Source: an uncultured Rhodospirillales bacterium (lineage in GTDB: Bacteria; Pseudomonadota; Alphaproteobacteria; Acetobacterales; Acetobacteraceae). From it: a stretch of DNA of 64,000 bases. A program made the translations under genes and the position numbers. Positions 8,737 through 17,209 of this stretch are shown piece by piece; positions within the stretch are counted from its first letter, which is position 1; every line of letters starts with the position of its first letter. The DNA is taken from assembly GCA_903835235.1 (NCBI GenBank), contig CAILMF010000070.1:1-64000 (forward strand). Direction: 5' to 3'. The notes below the pieces were generated by a model. It was not told where the DNA came from, searched no databases, and was given only the letters and a program-made list of their open reading frames with translations.

Positions 8737-8765
8737 CAAATAGCGGGTGCAACATAGGCTGACAA
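8737..8765 (-). promoter_or_regulatory. Candidate sigma70-type promoter for purH
   Basis: On the minus strand TTGTCA (8765-8760, one mismatch to the -35 consensus) is followed after exactly 17 nt by TATTTG (8742-8737, three of six -10 positions). It faces purH, leaving a leader of roughly 70 nt. It lies at the boundary where base composition drops into the AT-rich segment. Confidence 0.35.
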
Positions 8766-8948
8766 CGAGCGCGGATGGACGCTGCAAGGCTACACACGTC
8801 GATCGAAAGCCCGCCCAGCCCTGAAACTTGACGAATATAAGCTGCTATGAAATAAGACTACCTTTGTATGCATGTTTGTTACCTGTGCGTCTTAATAGCA
8901 CCTGTCGAGATCGATAGCACTATCTTTAACCCTACTGGAGATCGAAAA

Positions 8949-9905
8949 ATGGATGTCAGTGAACTCCGGGAGCAGCCTTGGAGGAGCTACGCGGCCCCTC
9001 AAAAGGTCAATTTGCCGAAGGGCATGTTGGGAGCGCCTGAACGCACCTGTTTTTATTGGCTGGGAAAGTACTGGCTCTCGGGGGCTGGATGCGTCGTTGA
9101 TGCCGGCGCCTTTATTGGGGCTTCCGCTTTTTGTTTCGCCTCGGGCGCCATAGACGGTGGGCACCAAAGTTTTAGTGGAAAGCCGCTCGTTCACTCATAT
9201 GATTATTTCCAGGTGATCGATGAATATGTCGGCGAATTCATATCAAGGCATTTCCGGCCGATTTCTCCTGGCGAAAGTTACCTAGATATTTTTCAAGCTC
9301 AAACATATTCGTGTAGAGATGCTATTCAAACTTATTCGGGAGATTTTCTAAATCAGCAATGGTCTGGAGATCCAATAGAAGTCTTATTCATAGATGTTGC
9401 AAAAACAGATAAGTTGGGACAGCATTGTTGTGCAGAATTTTTCCCAAGTTTGATGCCGCAGCGTTCCATCGTCATCCACCAAGACTATTATCATTGCTGG
9501 CATCCTTTTATTCACATTAGCATGGAATTTCTGAGTGATGAGTTCGAGCTGCTGGATGAGCGGGTACCTTACCAGAGCAGGGTTTGGCTATTATCTAATC
9601 CAATACCACTGGAAAAAATTGCGAGAGTTGGACGTTATGACTTTACGGCGAGCGAGAAGCTTGGATTGCTTGATCGCCTTATCGAAAAATCTTCTTCAAA
9701 AAATCGGCCCATGATGGAGGTCGTGCGCGTTTGGCAGTTGTGTTTGGATCACGACTTCGCCACCGCACGGGCTCGTATTGCCGACATGCACCGGCAATAC
9801 GACGTGGATAACATCAAAGACCTTTGGGTTGAGCAATTGCGGCAAATCGAGTCGGTGTCATTGACCCAGATGGAACTTCGGGCTGAAGGTCAATCACAGT
9901 TGTAA
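8949..9905 (+). CDS. Putative class I SAM-dependent methyltransferase-like protein, AT-rich and probably transferred
   Basis: This 318-aa soluble protein has GGAG about 8 nt before the ATG. Its fold hints are motif I-like CVVDAGAFIGASAFCFASG (about residues 49-67), an acidic strand end at VHSYDYFQ, and motif IV-like EVLFIDVAK, followed by IHQDYYH. This is the layout of Methyltransf_24-type proteins seen in glycan clusters; a methyl-transfer activity is inferred. Base use is strikingly different from its neighbours: 9301-9360 contains only 19 G+C of 60. Codons such as ATA, TTA and AAA are frequent. It is inserted between purH and the rest of the rsmB/rpe cluster and overlaps the convergent glycosyltransferase by 12 nt. 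Confidence 0.75.
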   Translation: MDVSELREQPWRSYAAPQKVNLPKGMLGAPERTCFYWLGKYWLSGAGCVVDAGAFIGASAFCFASGAIDGGHQSFSGKPLVHSYDYFQVIDEYVGEFISRHFRPISPGESYLDIFQAQTYSCRDAIQTYSGDFLNQQWSGDPIEVLFIDVAKTDKLGQHCCAEFFPSLMPQRSIVIHQDYYHCWHPFIHISMEFLSDEFELLDERVPYQSRVWLLSNPIPLEKIARVGRYDFTASEKLGLLDRLIEKSSSKNRPMMEVVRVWQLCLDHDFATARARIADMHRQYDVDNIKDLWVEQLRQIESVSLTQMELRAEGQSQL

Positions 9906-11030
9906 CAGATCTAGCGTCCGCCCCACCACCTTGGCCTCGTCGAACCGCTCCAGCGCCCGGGCGCGGCCGGCGGCGCCCAGGCTGGCGCGCAGGCCGGGGT
10001 CGCCTGCCAGCCGGGCCAGCGCCTCGGCCAGCGGCGCCACGGTGGCCGGCGGCACCAGCAGGCCGGTCTCGGCGCCGGTGGAGGCCGCCCCAGGCGGCAG
10101 CGGCACCACCTGTTCGCGCGGGCCGCGGATGTCGGTCGCGACCACCGGCAGGCCGGTCAGCATCGCCTCGATGATGCTCATCGGCAGGCCCTCGAAATGG
10201 CTGGGCAGCACGAAGATATCCGCCGCCGCCAGCAGCCGGGCCACGTCGTGGCGGTAGCCCAGCCGGTGCAGCCGCCCGCCCATGGCGGCGGCGGCGCGGG
10301 CGAAGTGGGGTTCCAGGTCTTCGCCATGGTCGGAGGCCAGGCGTTCGCCGACCACCCACAGATGGGCGCCCGCGACCCGCGACATGGCGGCGAGCAGCTC
10401 CGGATAGCCCTTGTGCCGTACCAGGCGGGAGACGACGATCGCCACCGGCGCCGCCTCCGGCACGCCCAATTCGGCGCGGAGGGCGGCACGGGCGGCGGGG
10501 TCTGGCCGGAACAGGGCGGGGTCACGGCCGTTCAGCACCGCCTGCGCCCCGGCGTGGATATGCAGGCGCCGGGCGTCGGCGGCTTCCTCCGCTGAGACGG
10601 TCAGCAGCGTATCCGTCAGCCGCCCGCCCAGCCATTCCATGCCCAGCGACAGCCCGCGCCGCCACAGCGGGCCGGGCTGGTTGAACAGGAAGCCGTGGCA
10701 GGTATAGGCCACCCGGGGCACGCCCTCGGCCCTGGCCGCCGCCCGCGCCAGCAGGCCGGAAATCGGCATGTGGCCGTGTACGAGGTCGAAGTTTTCCGCG
10801 CGGAAGACCGCGCGCAGCGCGTTCAGCGCCCGCCAATTCGCGGCCGGCGACAGGCTGCGGGCGAAGGGCACGGGGATCACGCGAAAACCCTCGGCGCGGG
10901 GGATTTCCAGGAGTGGCCCCTCGGCGCTGATGCCGACCACCTCATGCCCGCGGTCGCGGGCGCCGCGCATCAGCGGCAGCAGGAAATGCCGCAGCGAGAA
11001 ATCGACGTTGGTGACCTGGGCGATCTTCAC
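9894..11030 (-). CDS. GT4-family glycosyltransferase
   Basis: This 378-aa GT-B glycosyltransferase probably transfers a nucleotide-activated sugar during surface polysaccharide or LPS synthesis. The N-terminal domain begins KIAQVTNVDFSLRHFLLPLM and contains DLVHGHMPISGLLAR. The C-terminal donor domain has AIVVSRLVRHKGYPELLAAM, LGYRHDVARLLAAADIFVLPS and the FEGLPMSIIEAM acidic motif, followed by GLPVVATDIRGPREQV. The start is assigned to GTG at 11030 because the family N-terminus begins there; an in-frame ATG at 11153 would add a basic, low-complexity extension overlapping the upstream gene. Its 3' end overlaps the AT-rich gene on the other strand. Confidence 0.88.
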   Translation of the reverse strand: MKIAQVTNVDFSLRHFLLPLMRGARDRGHEVVGISAEGPLLEIPRAEGFRVIPVPFARSLSPAANWRALNALRAVFRAENFDLVHGHMPISGLLARAAARAEGVPRVAYTCHGFLFNQPGPLWRRGLSLGMEWLGGRLTDTLLTVSAEEAADARRLHIHAGAQAVLNGRDPALFRPDPAARAALRAELGVPEAAPVAIVVSRLVRHKGYPELLAAMSRVAGAHLWVVGERLASDHGEDLEPHFARAAAAMGGRLHRLGYRHDVARLLAAADIFVLPSHFEGLPMSIIEAMLTGLPVVATDIRGPREQVVPLPPGAASTGAETGLLVPPATVAPLAEALARLAGDPGLRASLGAAGRARALERFDEAKVVGRTLDLLQL

Positions 11031-11118
11031 GGGGGGGCGAGCTTCAAGGGGGCGGCCTTCGCGCGCGGGTTCCTGGGCAACGGGCGCGCGGCCGGGCGGC
11101 GGAGTGCCGCCCCTGGCC

Positions 11119-12786
11119 TTACGCCTCCGCCGGCGGCTCCTCGGGCGGCACATCCTCGCCGGCGGCGCCGATGCGGGTGATGGCCCATTGCAGGGCGGTC
11201 ACCCCGGTCTCGGCCAGCAGCGCCACCTGGCTGGTGCGGCGCGGCTCGGCGCCCAGGTAGATGCTCTCCTCCAGCTCCACCCGGCAGCCCATGGCGCGCA
11301 GGCGCCAGCCCTGGCCGCTGGGCAGCCGCAGCAGCACGCCGCTTTCATCCTGTTGCAGGCTGGCATCCACGCCGGGGTGCAGGTGGAATCGCACGACGAA
11401 GGGCGGCACCTCGGCGCCCTCGGAGAGCTCCAGCAGGTCCTCGCCGCGCAGGTCCTCGCCATTCGCCGCCAAATACAGCCGGCGGCGATGCACCACGCCA
11501 TAGGGCCGCTTCCAGCCGTCATGCGCCGCGTCCAGCCAGAACTGGCCATTGTGTTCCACCCGGTCGGCGGTCACCCGCTCCGGCCGGCGGCCCAGCCCTT
11601 CGTTCTTCAGCTCGCTGCTGTTGGTATCCGCCAGCACCAGGGTGGAATGCGCGGCGGTGGAGCGCAGCGCGTCGCGCCATTCCTCCTCGGCCGCCGGGGC
11701 GGCGCCGCAATTGACAATCAGGCGCTCGCGCCCGGCCGACATCTCGAAGCTCAGCGTGCCCGCATGGGCGAAGCGGTCGGCGCCCAGCGGCAGGCCATTG
11801 GCAATGTCCCGCCCGCGCCCGGCCGGGGGGGCGCCGCAATCCATCAGCACCAGCGTGCGTTGCGCCTGCAGGCGGTGGAAACCGGTCAGCTGCAGCGCCA
11901 TCGGCGCCCGGCCGCGGCTCTGCCCCTGGGTCAGCACCAGGTCCAGCAGGGCGGCGGTTTCCTCGCGGCTGCCGTTGAACAGCGCCAGCGCGCCATCGCC
12001 GTGCCGCAGCATGCGCAGTGCCAGGCCGGCGCGGTCCAGCACATGGCCCAGCTGCGGCGGCGCGTTCAGCCCGGCGCCGGTGATCAGGTTGCGGATCTCG
12101 ATCAGGTCCTGGTAGGCCAGCAGCTGCTGCAACGGGCTGCGCTCCACATGCCCGCCATCGCTGTTGAACTGGCGGCCAAGCTCGTCCGGCAGGTACTTCA
12201 GCACCTTGGTCAGCCAGCCCTCCTCCTCCAGCGCCACGGCGGCGGCCAGCGCCCCCTTCAGGGTCACCAGCGCGCCACGATGCGCGGCCTCGGCGGGCAG
12301 GGAGAGCACGACGCCGCGGGCATCCTGCGCCAGGCGCAGCAGCAGGCGGCGGCGGAAGCCGTCCTCGGCGGTGGCGGCCAGGAAGTCCCAGTGGCCCAGC
12401 CAGGCGGAGATGCGCGCGGCCGCCACCTGCGGCGCCAGGGCCAGGTCCTGCGTGCTGCCGCGCAGCAGCCAGTCCTCGGTCAGGTCGCGCGCCCGCAGGC
12501 GGGCGGCGTCGGTGCCCAGCGCCCGCAAATCCCGCAGCCAGGCGAAGGCATGGGCCGCGGCGCGCCAGGTGATGGGGCCGGAGGCGGCGTCCCAGCCCTG
12601 CGGCCCGGTCACGTCCTCGGCCGCGGGTTCCAGGGTCAGGGCGGTGCCGGCCACCTCGAATTCGCCGCGCAGCAGGGCGGCGCCGCGGGCGGCATCGCCG
12701 GGCCACAGGTCGCGGAACGACCGCGCCAGGGCCTCCGGCGCGCGGCCGGGCCTGATACCGGAGAACAGGCGGTCGAACAGGCCCAT
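11119..12786 (-). CDS. Heparinase II/III family protein
   Basis: This 555-aa protein has an N-terminal alpha-helical toroid domain (to about residue 300) and a C-terminal beta-sandwich. The latter includes GTLSFEMSAGRERLIVNCG, STLVLADTNSSELKN, HDGWKRPYGVVHRRRLYL and FHLHPGVDASL. These are typical of the alphaproteobacterial heparinase II/III-like proteins encoded beside purH. Formal homology is to polysaccharide lyases, but the substrate of this subgroup is unknown and no signal peptide is visible. It lies 18 nt downstream of rpe, consistent with co-transcription. The usual next gene, purH, is displaced by the GT4 gene and the AT-rich gene. Confidence 0.88.
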   Translation of the reverse strand: MGLFDRLFSGIRPGRAPEALARSFRDLWPGDAARGAALLRGEFEVAGTALTLEPAAEDVTGPQGWDAASGPITWRAAAHAFAWLRDLRALGTDAARLRARDLTEDWLLRGSTQDLALAPQVAAARISAWLGHWDFLAATAEDGFRRRLLLRLAQDARGVVLSLPAEAAHRGALVTLKGALAAAVALEEEGWLTKVLKYLPDELGRQFNSDGGHVERSPLQQLLAYQDLIEIRNLITGAGLNAPPQLGHVLDRAGLALRMLRHGDGALALFNGSREETAALLDLVLTQGQSRGRAPMALQLTGFHRLQAQRTLVLMDCGAPPAGRGRDIANGLPLGADRFAHAGTLSFEMSAGRERLIVNCGAAPAAEEEWRDALRSTAAHSTLVLADTNSSELKNEGLGRRPERVTADRVEHNGQFWLDAAHDGWKRPYGVVHRRRLYLAANGEDLRGEDLLELSEGAEVPPFVVRFHLHPGVDASLQQDESGVLLRLPSGQGWRLRAMGCRVELEESIYLGAEPRRTSQVALLAETGVTALQWAITRIGAAGEDVPPEEPPAEA

Positions 12787-12804
12787 CTCGCTCCCTTCGC
12801 TCCC

Positions 12805-13479
12805 TTACCCTGCGCCGCGCAGCGCGGCGATGGCCGCGCCGTAGTCTGCCGCGCCGAACACCGCGGTGCCCGCCACCAGCACGTCGGCGCCGGCTTCGAT
12901 GCAGCGCGGCGCGGTGGCGATGGTGACGCCGCCATCCACCTGCAACGCGATGTCGCGGCCCGATTCGTCGATCATTCGGCGCAGCGTGGCGATTTTCGTC
13001 AACTGGCTATCGAGGAAGGATTGCCCGCCGAAGCCGGGATTGACCGACATCACCAGGATCAGGTCGGTGAGGTCGAGCACGTTCTCCACCGCCGAGACCG
13101 GGGTGGCGGGGTTCAGCACCACGCCGGCCTTCCTGCCCAGCGCGCGGATGGTCTGCAATGAGCGGTGCAGGTGCGGCCCGGCTTCCGGGTGCAGGCTGAT
13201 CCAGTCGGCGCCGGCCTTGGCGAAGGATTCCAGAAAGGGGTCCACCGGCGAGATCATCAGGTGCACGTCGAACGGGATGGGGCAGTGCTTGCGCAGCTTC
13301 TCCAGCACCACCGGGCCGAAGCTGATGTTGGGGACGAAGTGGCCGTCCATGATGTCGAGGTGCAGCCAATCGGCGCCGGCGGCGGCCACGGCGCGCACTT
13401 CCTCGCCGAGGCGGGAGAAGTCGGCGGCCAGCAGGGAGGGGGCGATTCGCACGGGCCGAGGAGCGGAAGACTGGGGCAT
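12805..13479 (-). CDS. rpe: Ribulose-phosphate 3-epimerase
   Basis: This 224-aa TIM-barrel enzyme interconverts ribulose 5-phosphate and xylulose 5-phosphate. Metal-binding and catalytic segments are visible: [38 protein letters not shown] (catalytic Asp and metal His), [21 protein letters not shown], and [31 protein letters not shown] with the second catalytic Asp and phosphate-binding loops. Length is standard. It is followed closely by the heparinase-like gene. The strand and position fit the ancestral rsmB-rpe-heparinase-purH order, now separated from rsmB by two glycan-type genes. Confidence 0.96.
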   Translation of the reverse strand: MPQSSAPRPVRIAPSLLAADFSRLGEEVRAVAAAGADWLHLDIMDGHFVPNISFGPVVLEKLRKHCPIPFDVHLMISPVDPFLESFAKAGADWISLHPEAGPHLHRSLQTIRALGRKAGVVLNPATPVSAVENVLDLTDLILVMSVNPGFGGQSFLDSQLTKIATLRRMIDESGRDIALQVDGGVTIATAPRCIEAGADVLVAGTAVFGAADYGAAIAALRGAG

Positions 13480-13609
13480 GCGGCGTTCTAACCGCGCCGG
13501 TTTCCCAGGGGCAAGGATGCTGGCGGCTTCACCATTCGCGGAGGCGTGGGGAACCCGGAGCGTGAACGGCGGCTAACGCCTCAGCGATCCGCCATCCGGG
13601 AGCCGCCGC

Positions 13610-15106
13610 TTGTCCTCAGCCACGCACGCCCATTCCGCCGCCGCCGCAACCGCCGGGGCGGGGCTTTCGCCGCTCGCCTGGTTGGGCCTGGCGGCGCTGC
13701 TCACGGCTGCCTGCCTGGCGCCGGGGGTGATCAACGGCACGCCGCCGGTCTTCACCGACAGCCAGGGCTACCTGGACAACATGGCGCAGTTCCGCCCCAG
13801 CCACATGCGCGCCTTCGGCTATGGCGCCTTCCTCAGGGTTACCGGGGGCATGGCCAGCCTGTGGCTGCCGGCCTTCGCCCAGGTGGTGCTCTCGGTCTGG
13901 CTGGCGCTGCGCTTCGTTTCCCTGGAAGCAGCGCGCTGGCCGGCGCGCTGGCGCGGGCCGCTGGTGCTGGCGGCGGTGGCGCTGCTGCTGGCCGGGCCGC
14001 TGCCCTGGCTGGCCGGTTGGTTGATGCCGGACCTCTTTGCCGGGTTGATGGTGCTGGCGCTGCTGATCCTGGGGCTGCACTGGCGCCGGTTGGGCTGGCC
14101 GGAACGGCTGGTGCTGGTGGGGTTCCTCTGCGGCGCCGCCAGCATCCACCTGACCCACCCGCCGCTGCTGCTGGGCCTGGCGCTGGCGCTGGGCGGGCTG
14201 GCGCTGCTGGCGCCGCCGGTGCGCGCGGCGGCCGGGCGGCTGGCGCTGGTGGCGCTGCTGGCGGCCGGCATCGGCGCCGGGGCGCTGGTGGCCTCCAACC
14301 TGGTTACCTACCACAAGGCGACGATCTCGCTGGGCTCGCCGGTCTTCCTGTTCGCCCGGCTGCTGGAGGATGGCGATGTGCCCGCCGTGCTGGCGCCGCG
14401 CTGCGCCGCCGGCGCGCCCTGGGTGACCTGCCGCTTCCTCGACCGGCTGCATATCGGCGCCGACGAATTCCTGTGGGACGACAACTCGCCGATCCGCGAA
14501 ATGGGGTGGTTCGAGCATTTCTACCCCGAGGCGGCCGAGCTTAACCCGATATTGCTGCGCGCGCTCTGGCCGGCCTGGGTCGGTGGCGCGGTGACGCGGA
14601 GCTTGCAGCAGATGGTGACCTTCGGCCTGGGCGACGGCTTCGACGCCGAGGGGCCGCACATGCTGGCGCGGGACATGCCGCGCTTCGGGCTGGCTTGGAT
14701 CGTGCCGCTGATGACCGGCAGCAAGCAGTTCCACAACGGGTTGCTGCCCTATGCGCCGGTGGCGCTGGCCAATGCGCTGGGCGCGGCGGGGCTGCTGGGC
14801 GTGCTTGGTTTCGGCGCCTGGGGCCTTGTGCGGCGGCGGCCGGGGCTGTGGTGGCCGGCGGCGCTGTTCCTGCTGCTGTGGCTGGGCAATGCGGCGGTGA
14901 TCAGCCTGGCCGCGCCGGTGCATGACCGCTACGGCACCCGGATGGTCTGGGTGGCGCCGCTGCTGGCGCTCAGCCTTGGGCTGCGCGCGGGCCGGCGGGG
15001 TGGGAAGGCGGTTCCGCCATGGGGCGGGGCGGACGCCGCGCCACGCCCCGGCCGGTTGCCCGCATCGCGTGCCGCGGCGGCAGGTGCAGGAACAGGTTTG
15101 AACTGA
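13610..15106 (+). CDS. Polytopic membrane protein, glycosyltransferase-like topology, function unknown
   Basis: This protein of up to 498 aa has about ten hydrophobic segments dominated by Leu/Ala/Val. A large extracytoplasmic-type loop after the eighth (about residues 250-365) contains CAAGAPWVTCRFLDRLHIGADEF and GWFEHFYPEAAELNP. The first loop after TM1 holds GVINGTPPVFTDSQGYLDNM, where D-S-Q-G-Y recalls the acidic first-loop motif of GT-C transferases. I infer a surface-sugar or lipid-carrier role but do not recognise the family. The assigned start is TTG at 13610 and is uncertain. The last 137 nt overlap the methyltransferase gene on the opposite strand. Confidence 0.7.
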   Translation: MSSATHAHSAAAATAGAGLSPLAWLGLAALLTAACLAPGVINGTPPVFTDSQGYLDNMAQFRPSHMRAFGYGAFLRVTGGMASLWLPAFAQVVLSVWLALRFVSLEAARWPARWRGPLVLAAVALLLAGPLPWLAGWLMPDLFAGLMVLALLILGLHWRRLGWPERLVLVGFLCGAASIHLTHPPLLLGLALALGGLALLAPPVRAAAGRLALVALLAAGIGAGALVASNLVTYHKATISLGSPVFLFARLLEDGDVPAVLAPRCAAGAPWVTCRFLDRLHIGADEFLWDDNSPIREMGWFEHFYPEAAELNPILLRALWPAWVGGAVTRSLQQMVTFGLGDGFDAEGPHMLARDMPRFGLAWIVPLMTGSKQFHNGLLPYAPVALANALGAAGLLGVLGFGAWGLVRRRPGLWWPAALFLLLWLGNAAVISLAAPVHDRYGTRMVWVAPLLALSLGLRAGRRGGKAVPPWGGADAAPRPGRLPASRAAAAGAGTGLN

Positions 15107-15773
15107 ACGGCCCAAGCCGGATGCCGGTATAGCCCACGGTGGCGCCGGCCACCTTGGGCGCCAGCTCGGCCAGGCCGGACCAGCGCATCAGGATCAGGTT
15201 CTCCTCGCGCGCCCATTCGCCCTTGTTCAGCACCCGGCAGGCGGTGCGGAAGCTGCGGTCCCAGAAATGCGCCAGCGGGATCGCGGTATGGTGCTCCACC
15301 GGAAAGAAGCGGTTGGGCACGGTGACGAAGACCTCCTCCGCCACCCGATGCAACTCGGCCAGGAAGCGGCGCTGGTCGGCGCGGCTGCCGACATGCTCCA
15401 GCACCGCATTGGCGGTGGCGAAGCGGAAGCTGCGGTCGGCGAAGGGCAGCCGGGCGTTGGGGTGGATCTGCTGGTAGCTGACCGCCGGATGGGCCAGGCG
15501 GAAGCCATCGCCCTCCCCCAGGCCGAGCGCGGTGATGTCGCCGGGGTGGGGGTAGAGTCGTTCCAGCAGGTTGGCGGCGTCGGTCACCACGTCGGAGACC
15601 CCGACATCCAGGATGGTGTCGCCCTGGCGCGGGGTGCAGAATTCCAGGAAGTCGCGGTAGATGCGGTCCCGGGCTGCGATGACCAGGCGTTCGCCCAGGG
15701 ATTGCGGCGGGGCGGCCTGGTAGAACTTGCCGTCCACGGGGGCTTCGCCCGGCATCGCCAGCCTCACGATCAC
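14970..15773 (-). CDS. Class I SAM-dependent methyltransferase
   Basis: This protein of about 267 aa has the Methyltransf_11 layout: motif I DTILDVGVSDVVTDAANLLE (a variant of the glycine loop), then PFADRSFRFATANAVLEHVGS, which is the usual post-II/IV segment, and LHRVAEEVFVTVPNRFFPVEHHT. Proteins of this type commonly sit in glycan clusters; the acceptor is unknown. GTG at 15773 is assumed, with GTG 15767 and ATG 15755 as alternatives. The C-terminal 45 residues are Pro/Arg-rich and are encoded within the convergent overlap with the membrane protein gene. A palindromic AT-rich site lies directly upstream of the start. Confidence 0.82.
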   Translation of the reverse strand: MIVRLAMPGEAPVDGKFYQAAPPQSLGERLVIAARDRIYRDFLEFCTPRQGDTILDVGVSDVVTDAANLLERLYPHPGDITALGLGEGDGFRLAHPAVSYQQIHPNARLPFADRSFRFATANAVLEHVGSRADQRRFLAELHRVAEEVFVTVPNRFFPVEHHTAIPLAHFWDRSFRTACRVLNKGEWAREENLILMRWSGLAELAPKVAGATVGYTGIRLGPFSSNLFLHLPPRHAMRATGRGVARRPPRPMAEPPSHPAGPRAAQG

Positions 15774-15774
15774 G

Positions 15775-15801
15775 TTGGTAAGTATTTAGTATACTCACCA
15801 A
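15775..15801. promoter_or_regulatory. AT-rich inverted repeat, candidate operator
   Basis: TTGGTAAGTAT (15775-15785) and ATACTCACCAA (15791-15801) are 11-bp arms with one mismatch around the 5-bp spacer TTAGT. The element is markedly AT-rich in GC-rich surroundings and ends 2 nt before the methyltransferase GTG. On the minus strand it includes TATACT, a good -10 hexamer. Symmetry of this kind suits a dimeric repressor; no U-tract argues against a terminator. Confidence 0.55.
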
Positions 15802-15838
15802 TCGCGGAGGCGGCAGCGCACGAGTCTGGGAGGTGCGG

Positions 15839-17104
15839 CTACCGCTTGGTGAACCGCGCGGCGAAGAAGCCGTCCATGCCGCCCTGCTCCGGCCAGTAGT
15901 CCGGCCGGGTGCGCAGCGCGCGATTGGCGGTCAGTGCATGCGCCAGGCCGGGCAGCTCGGTCGGCAGGAAGGGCAGCTGGGCCAAGCCGAACTCGCCGGC
16001 GCTGGCCATGTGCGCCTCGCCTTCCTCCGGTTGCAGGGAGCAGGTGGCGAAGACCAGCCGCCCGCCCGGCTTCAACAGGCGGGTGGCGTTCAGCAGCAGG
16101 CGGCGCTGCGCGGCGGCCAGGGTGGCGATGTCCTTGAAGCGCTTCAGGTGCGGCACGTCCGGGTGGCGGCGGATGGTGCCGGTGGCGGTGCAGGGCGCGT
16201 CCAGCAATATGGCGTCGAACCGGGCCTCGGGCGCCCATTCCGCGGCATCGGCTTCCACCACCTCGGCGGAGAGCTTCAGTCGGGCCAGGTTTTCGCGCAG
16301 GCGATCCAGGCGGCGGGCCTCGCGTTCCACCGCCACCACGGTGGCGCCGGCGGCGGCCAGCTGCGCGGTCTTGCCGCCGGGGGCGGCGCAGAGGTCGGCG
16401 ACGAGTTCTCCGGGTTTCACCCCCAGCAGCGCGGCGGGCAGGGCGGCGGCGGCGTCCTGCACCCAGAAGGCGCCCTCGGCGAAGCCGGCCAGGTCGGTGA
16501 CCCGGGTGCCCGCGGGGTAGCGCCAGCTGCCATTGGGCAGCTCGGTGCCGCCTTCCGGCGGCGTGGCGCCGGGGGCCAGGGTCAGGTCCAGCGGGGCTTC
16601 CACCCAATGCGCGGCGGCGATGCTGCGCACGCCGGTGCCATAGGCCTGTTGCCAGGCGCTGTAGAGCCAGCCCGGCGTGTCCAGCCGTTCGGCGTCCAGC
16701 CCCTCCAGCGCCTCCGGCCCGGCTTCCGCCACGCGGCGCAGCACGGCGTTGATGAGGCCGGCGAAGGGCTTGGGCACCAGCCCGACCGTGCCGTTGACCG
16801 CGGCATGCGCCGGCGTGCCCAGAAGCAGGATTTCGGCGGCGCCCAGGCGCAGCGCGTTGCGCACCTCGTCCGGCGGGTTGCGCCGTAGCCAGGGCTCCAG
16901 CGCCGCGTCCAGGCTGCCGTAGCGCCTGAGCGCGGCGGCGGCGATGCGGTGCGCGGCGGCCTTGTCGCGCGGCTCGATGCCCTTGGGCAGGCCGTCCAGC
17001 GCCTCCTCCAGCGCACGATGCCGGATCAGCACGGCGTTGAGCAGCGCATAGGCGGCGCTGCGGGTGGGCTGGGGGGCGGCTTGGGTGGGGCGGGATCTGG
17101 CCAT
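15839..17104 (-). CDS. rsmB: 16S rRNA (cytosine-967-C5) methyltransferase RsmB
   Basis: This 421-aa protein has an N-terminal NusB-like RNA-binding domain (about residues 14-135, including RNPPDEVRNALRLGAAEILL) and a C-terminal Rossmann methyltransferase. The SAM motif is LCAAPGGKTAQLAA (239-252). The conserved cysteines of the m5C RNA methyltransferase mechanism are in LLDAPCTATGT (C305) and FATCSLQPEEGE (C355). It modifies C967 of 16S rRNA in the ribosome decoding region. The adjacent glycan genes separate it from rpe, its usual alphaproteobacterial neighbour. Confidence 0.95.
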   Translation of the reverse strand: MARSRPTQAAPQPTRSAAYALLNAVLIRHRALEEALDGLPKGIEPRDKAAAHRIAAAALRRYGSLDAALEPWLRRNPPDEVRNALRLGAAEILLLGTPAHAAVNGTVGLVPKPFAGLINAVLRRVAEAGPEALEGLDAERLDTPGWLYSAWQQAYGTGVRSIAAAHWVEAPLDLTLAPGATPPEGGTELPNGSWRYPAGTRVTDLAGFAEGAFWVQDAAAALPAALLGVKPGELVADLCAAPGGKTAQLAAAGATVVAVEREARRLDRLRENLARLKLSAEVVEADAAEWAPEARFDAILLDAPCTATGTIRRHPDVPHLKRFKDIATLAAAQRRLLLNATRLLKPGGRLVFATCSLQPEEGEAHMASAGEFGLAQLPFLPTELPGLAHALTANRALRTRPDYWPEQGGMDGFFAARFTKR

Positions 17105-17209
17105 CAGGCGGCGGGTTATGGCCCCGGGGAGGCCCGGGTGCCAGAGGGAAGGGCGGGATCAGCGCCTGCGCGCTTCCGCCCCACCCCGTTCTGCGTTAAC
17201 TCGCCGGAC

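Noticed and set aside
8949-9905. Mobile element or prophage remnant around the AT-rich gene
   Set aside because: No transposase, integrase, terminal repeats or tRNA target site are visible.
10768-13161. Very long plus-strand ORF (797 codons) opposite the heparinase-like and rpe genes
   Set aside because: Composition is Gln/Gly/Ala/His-rich nonsense without family motifs; the minus-strand genes explain the region.
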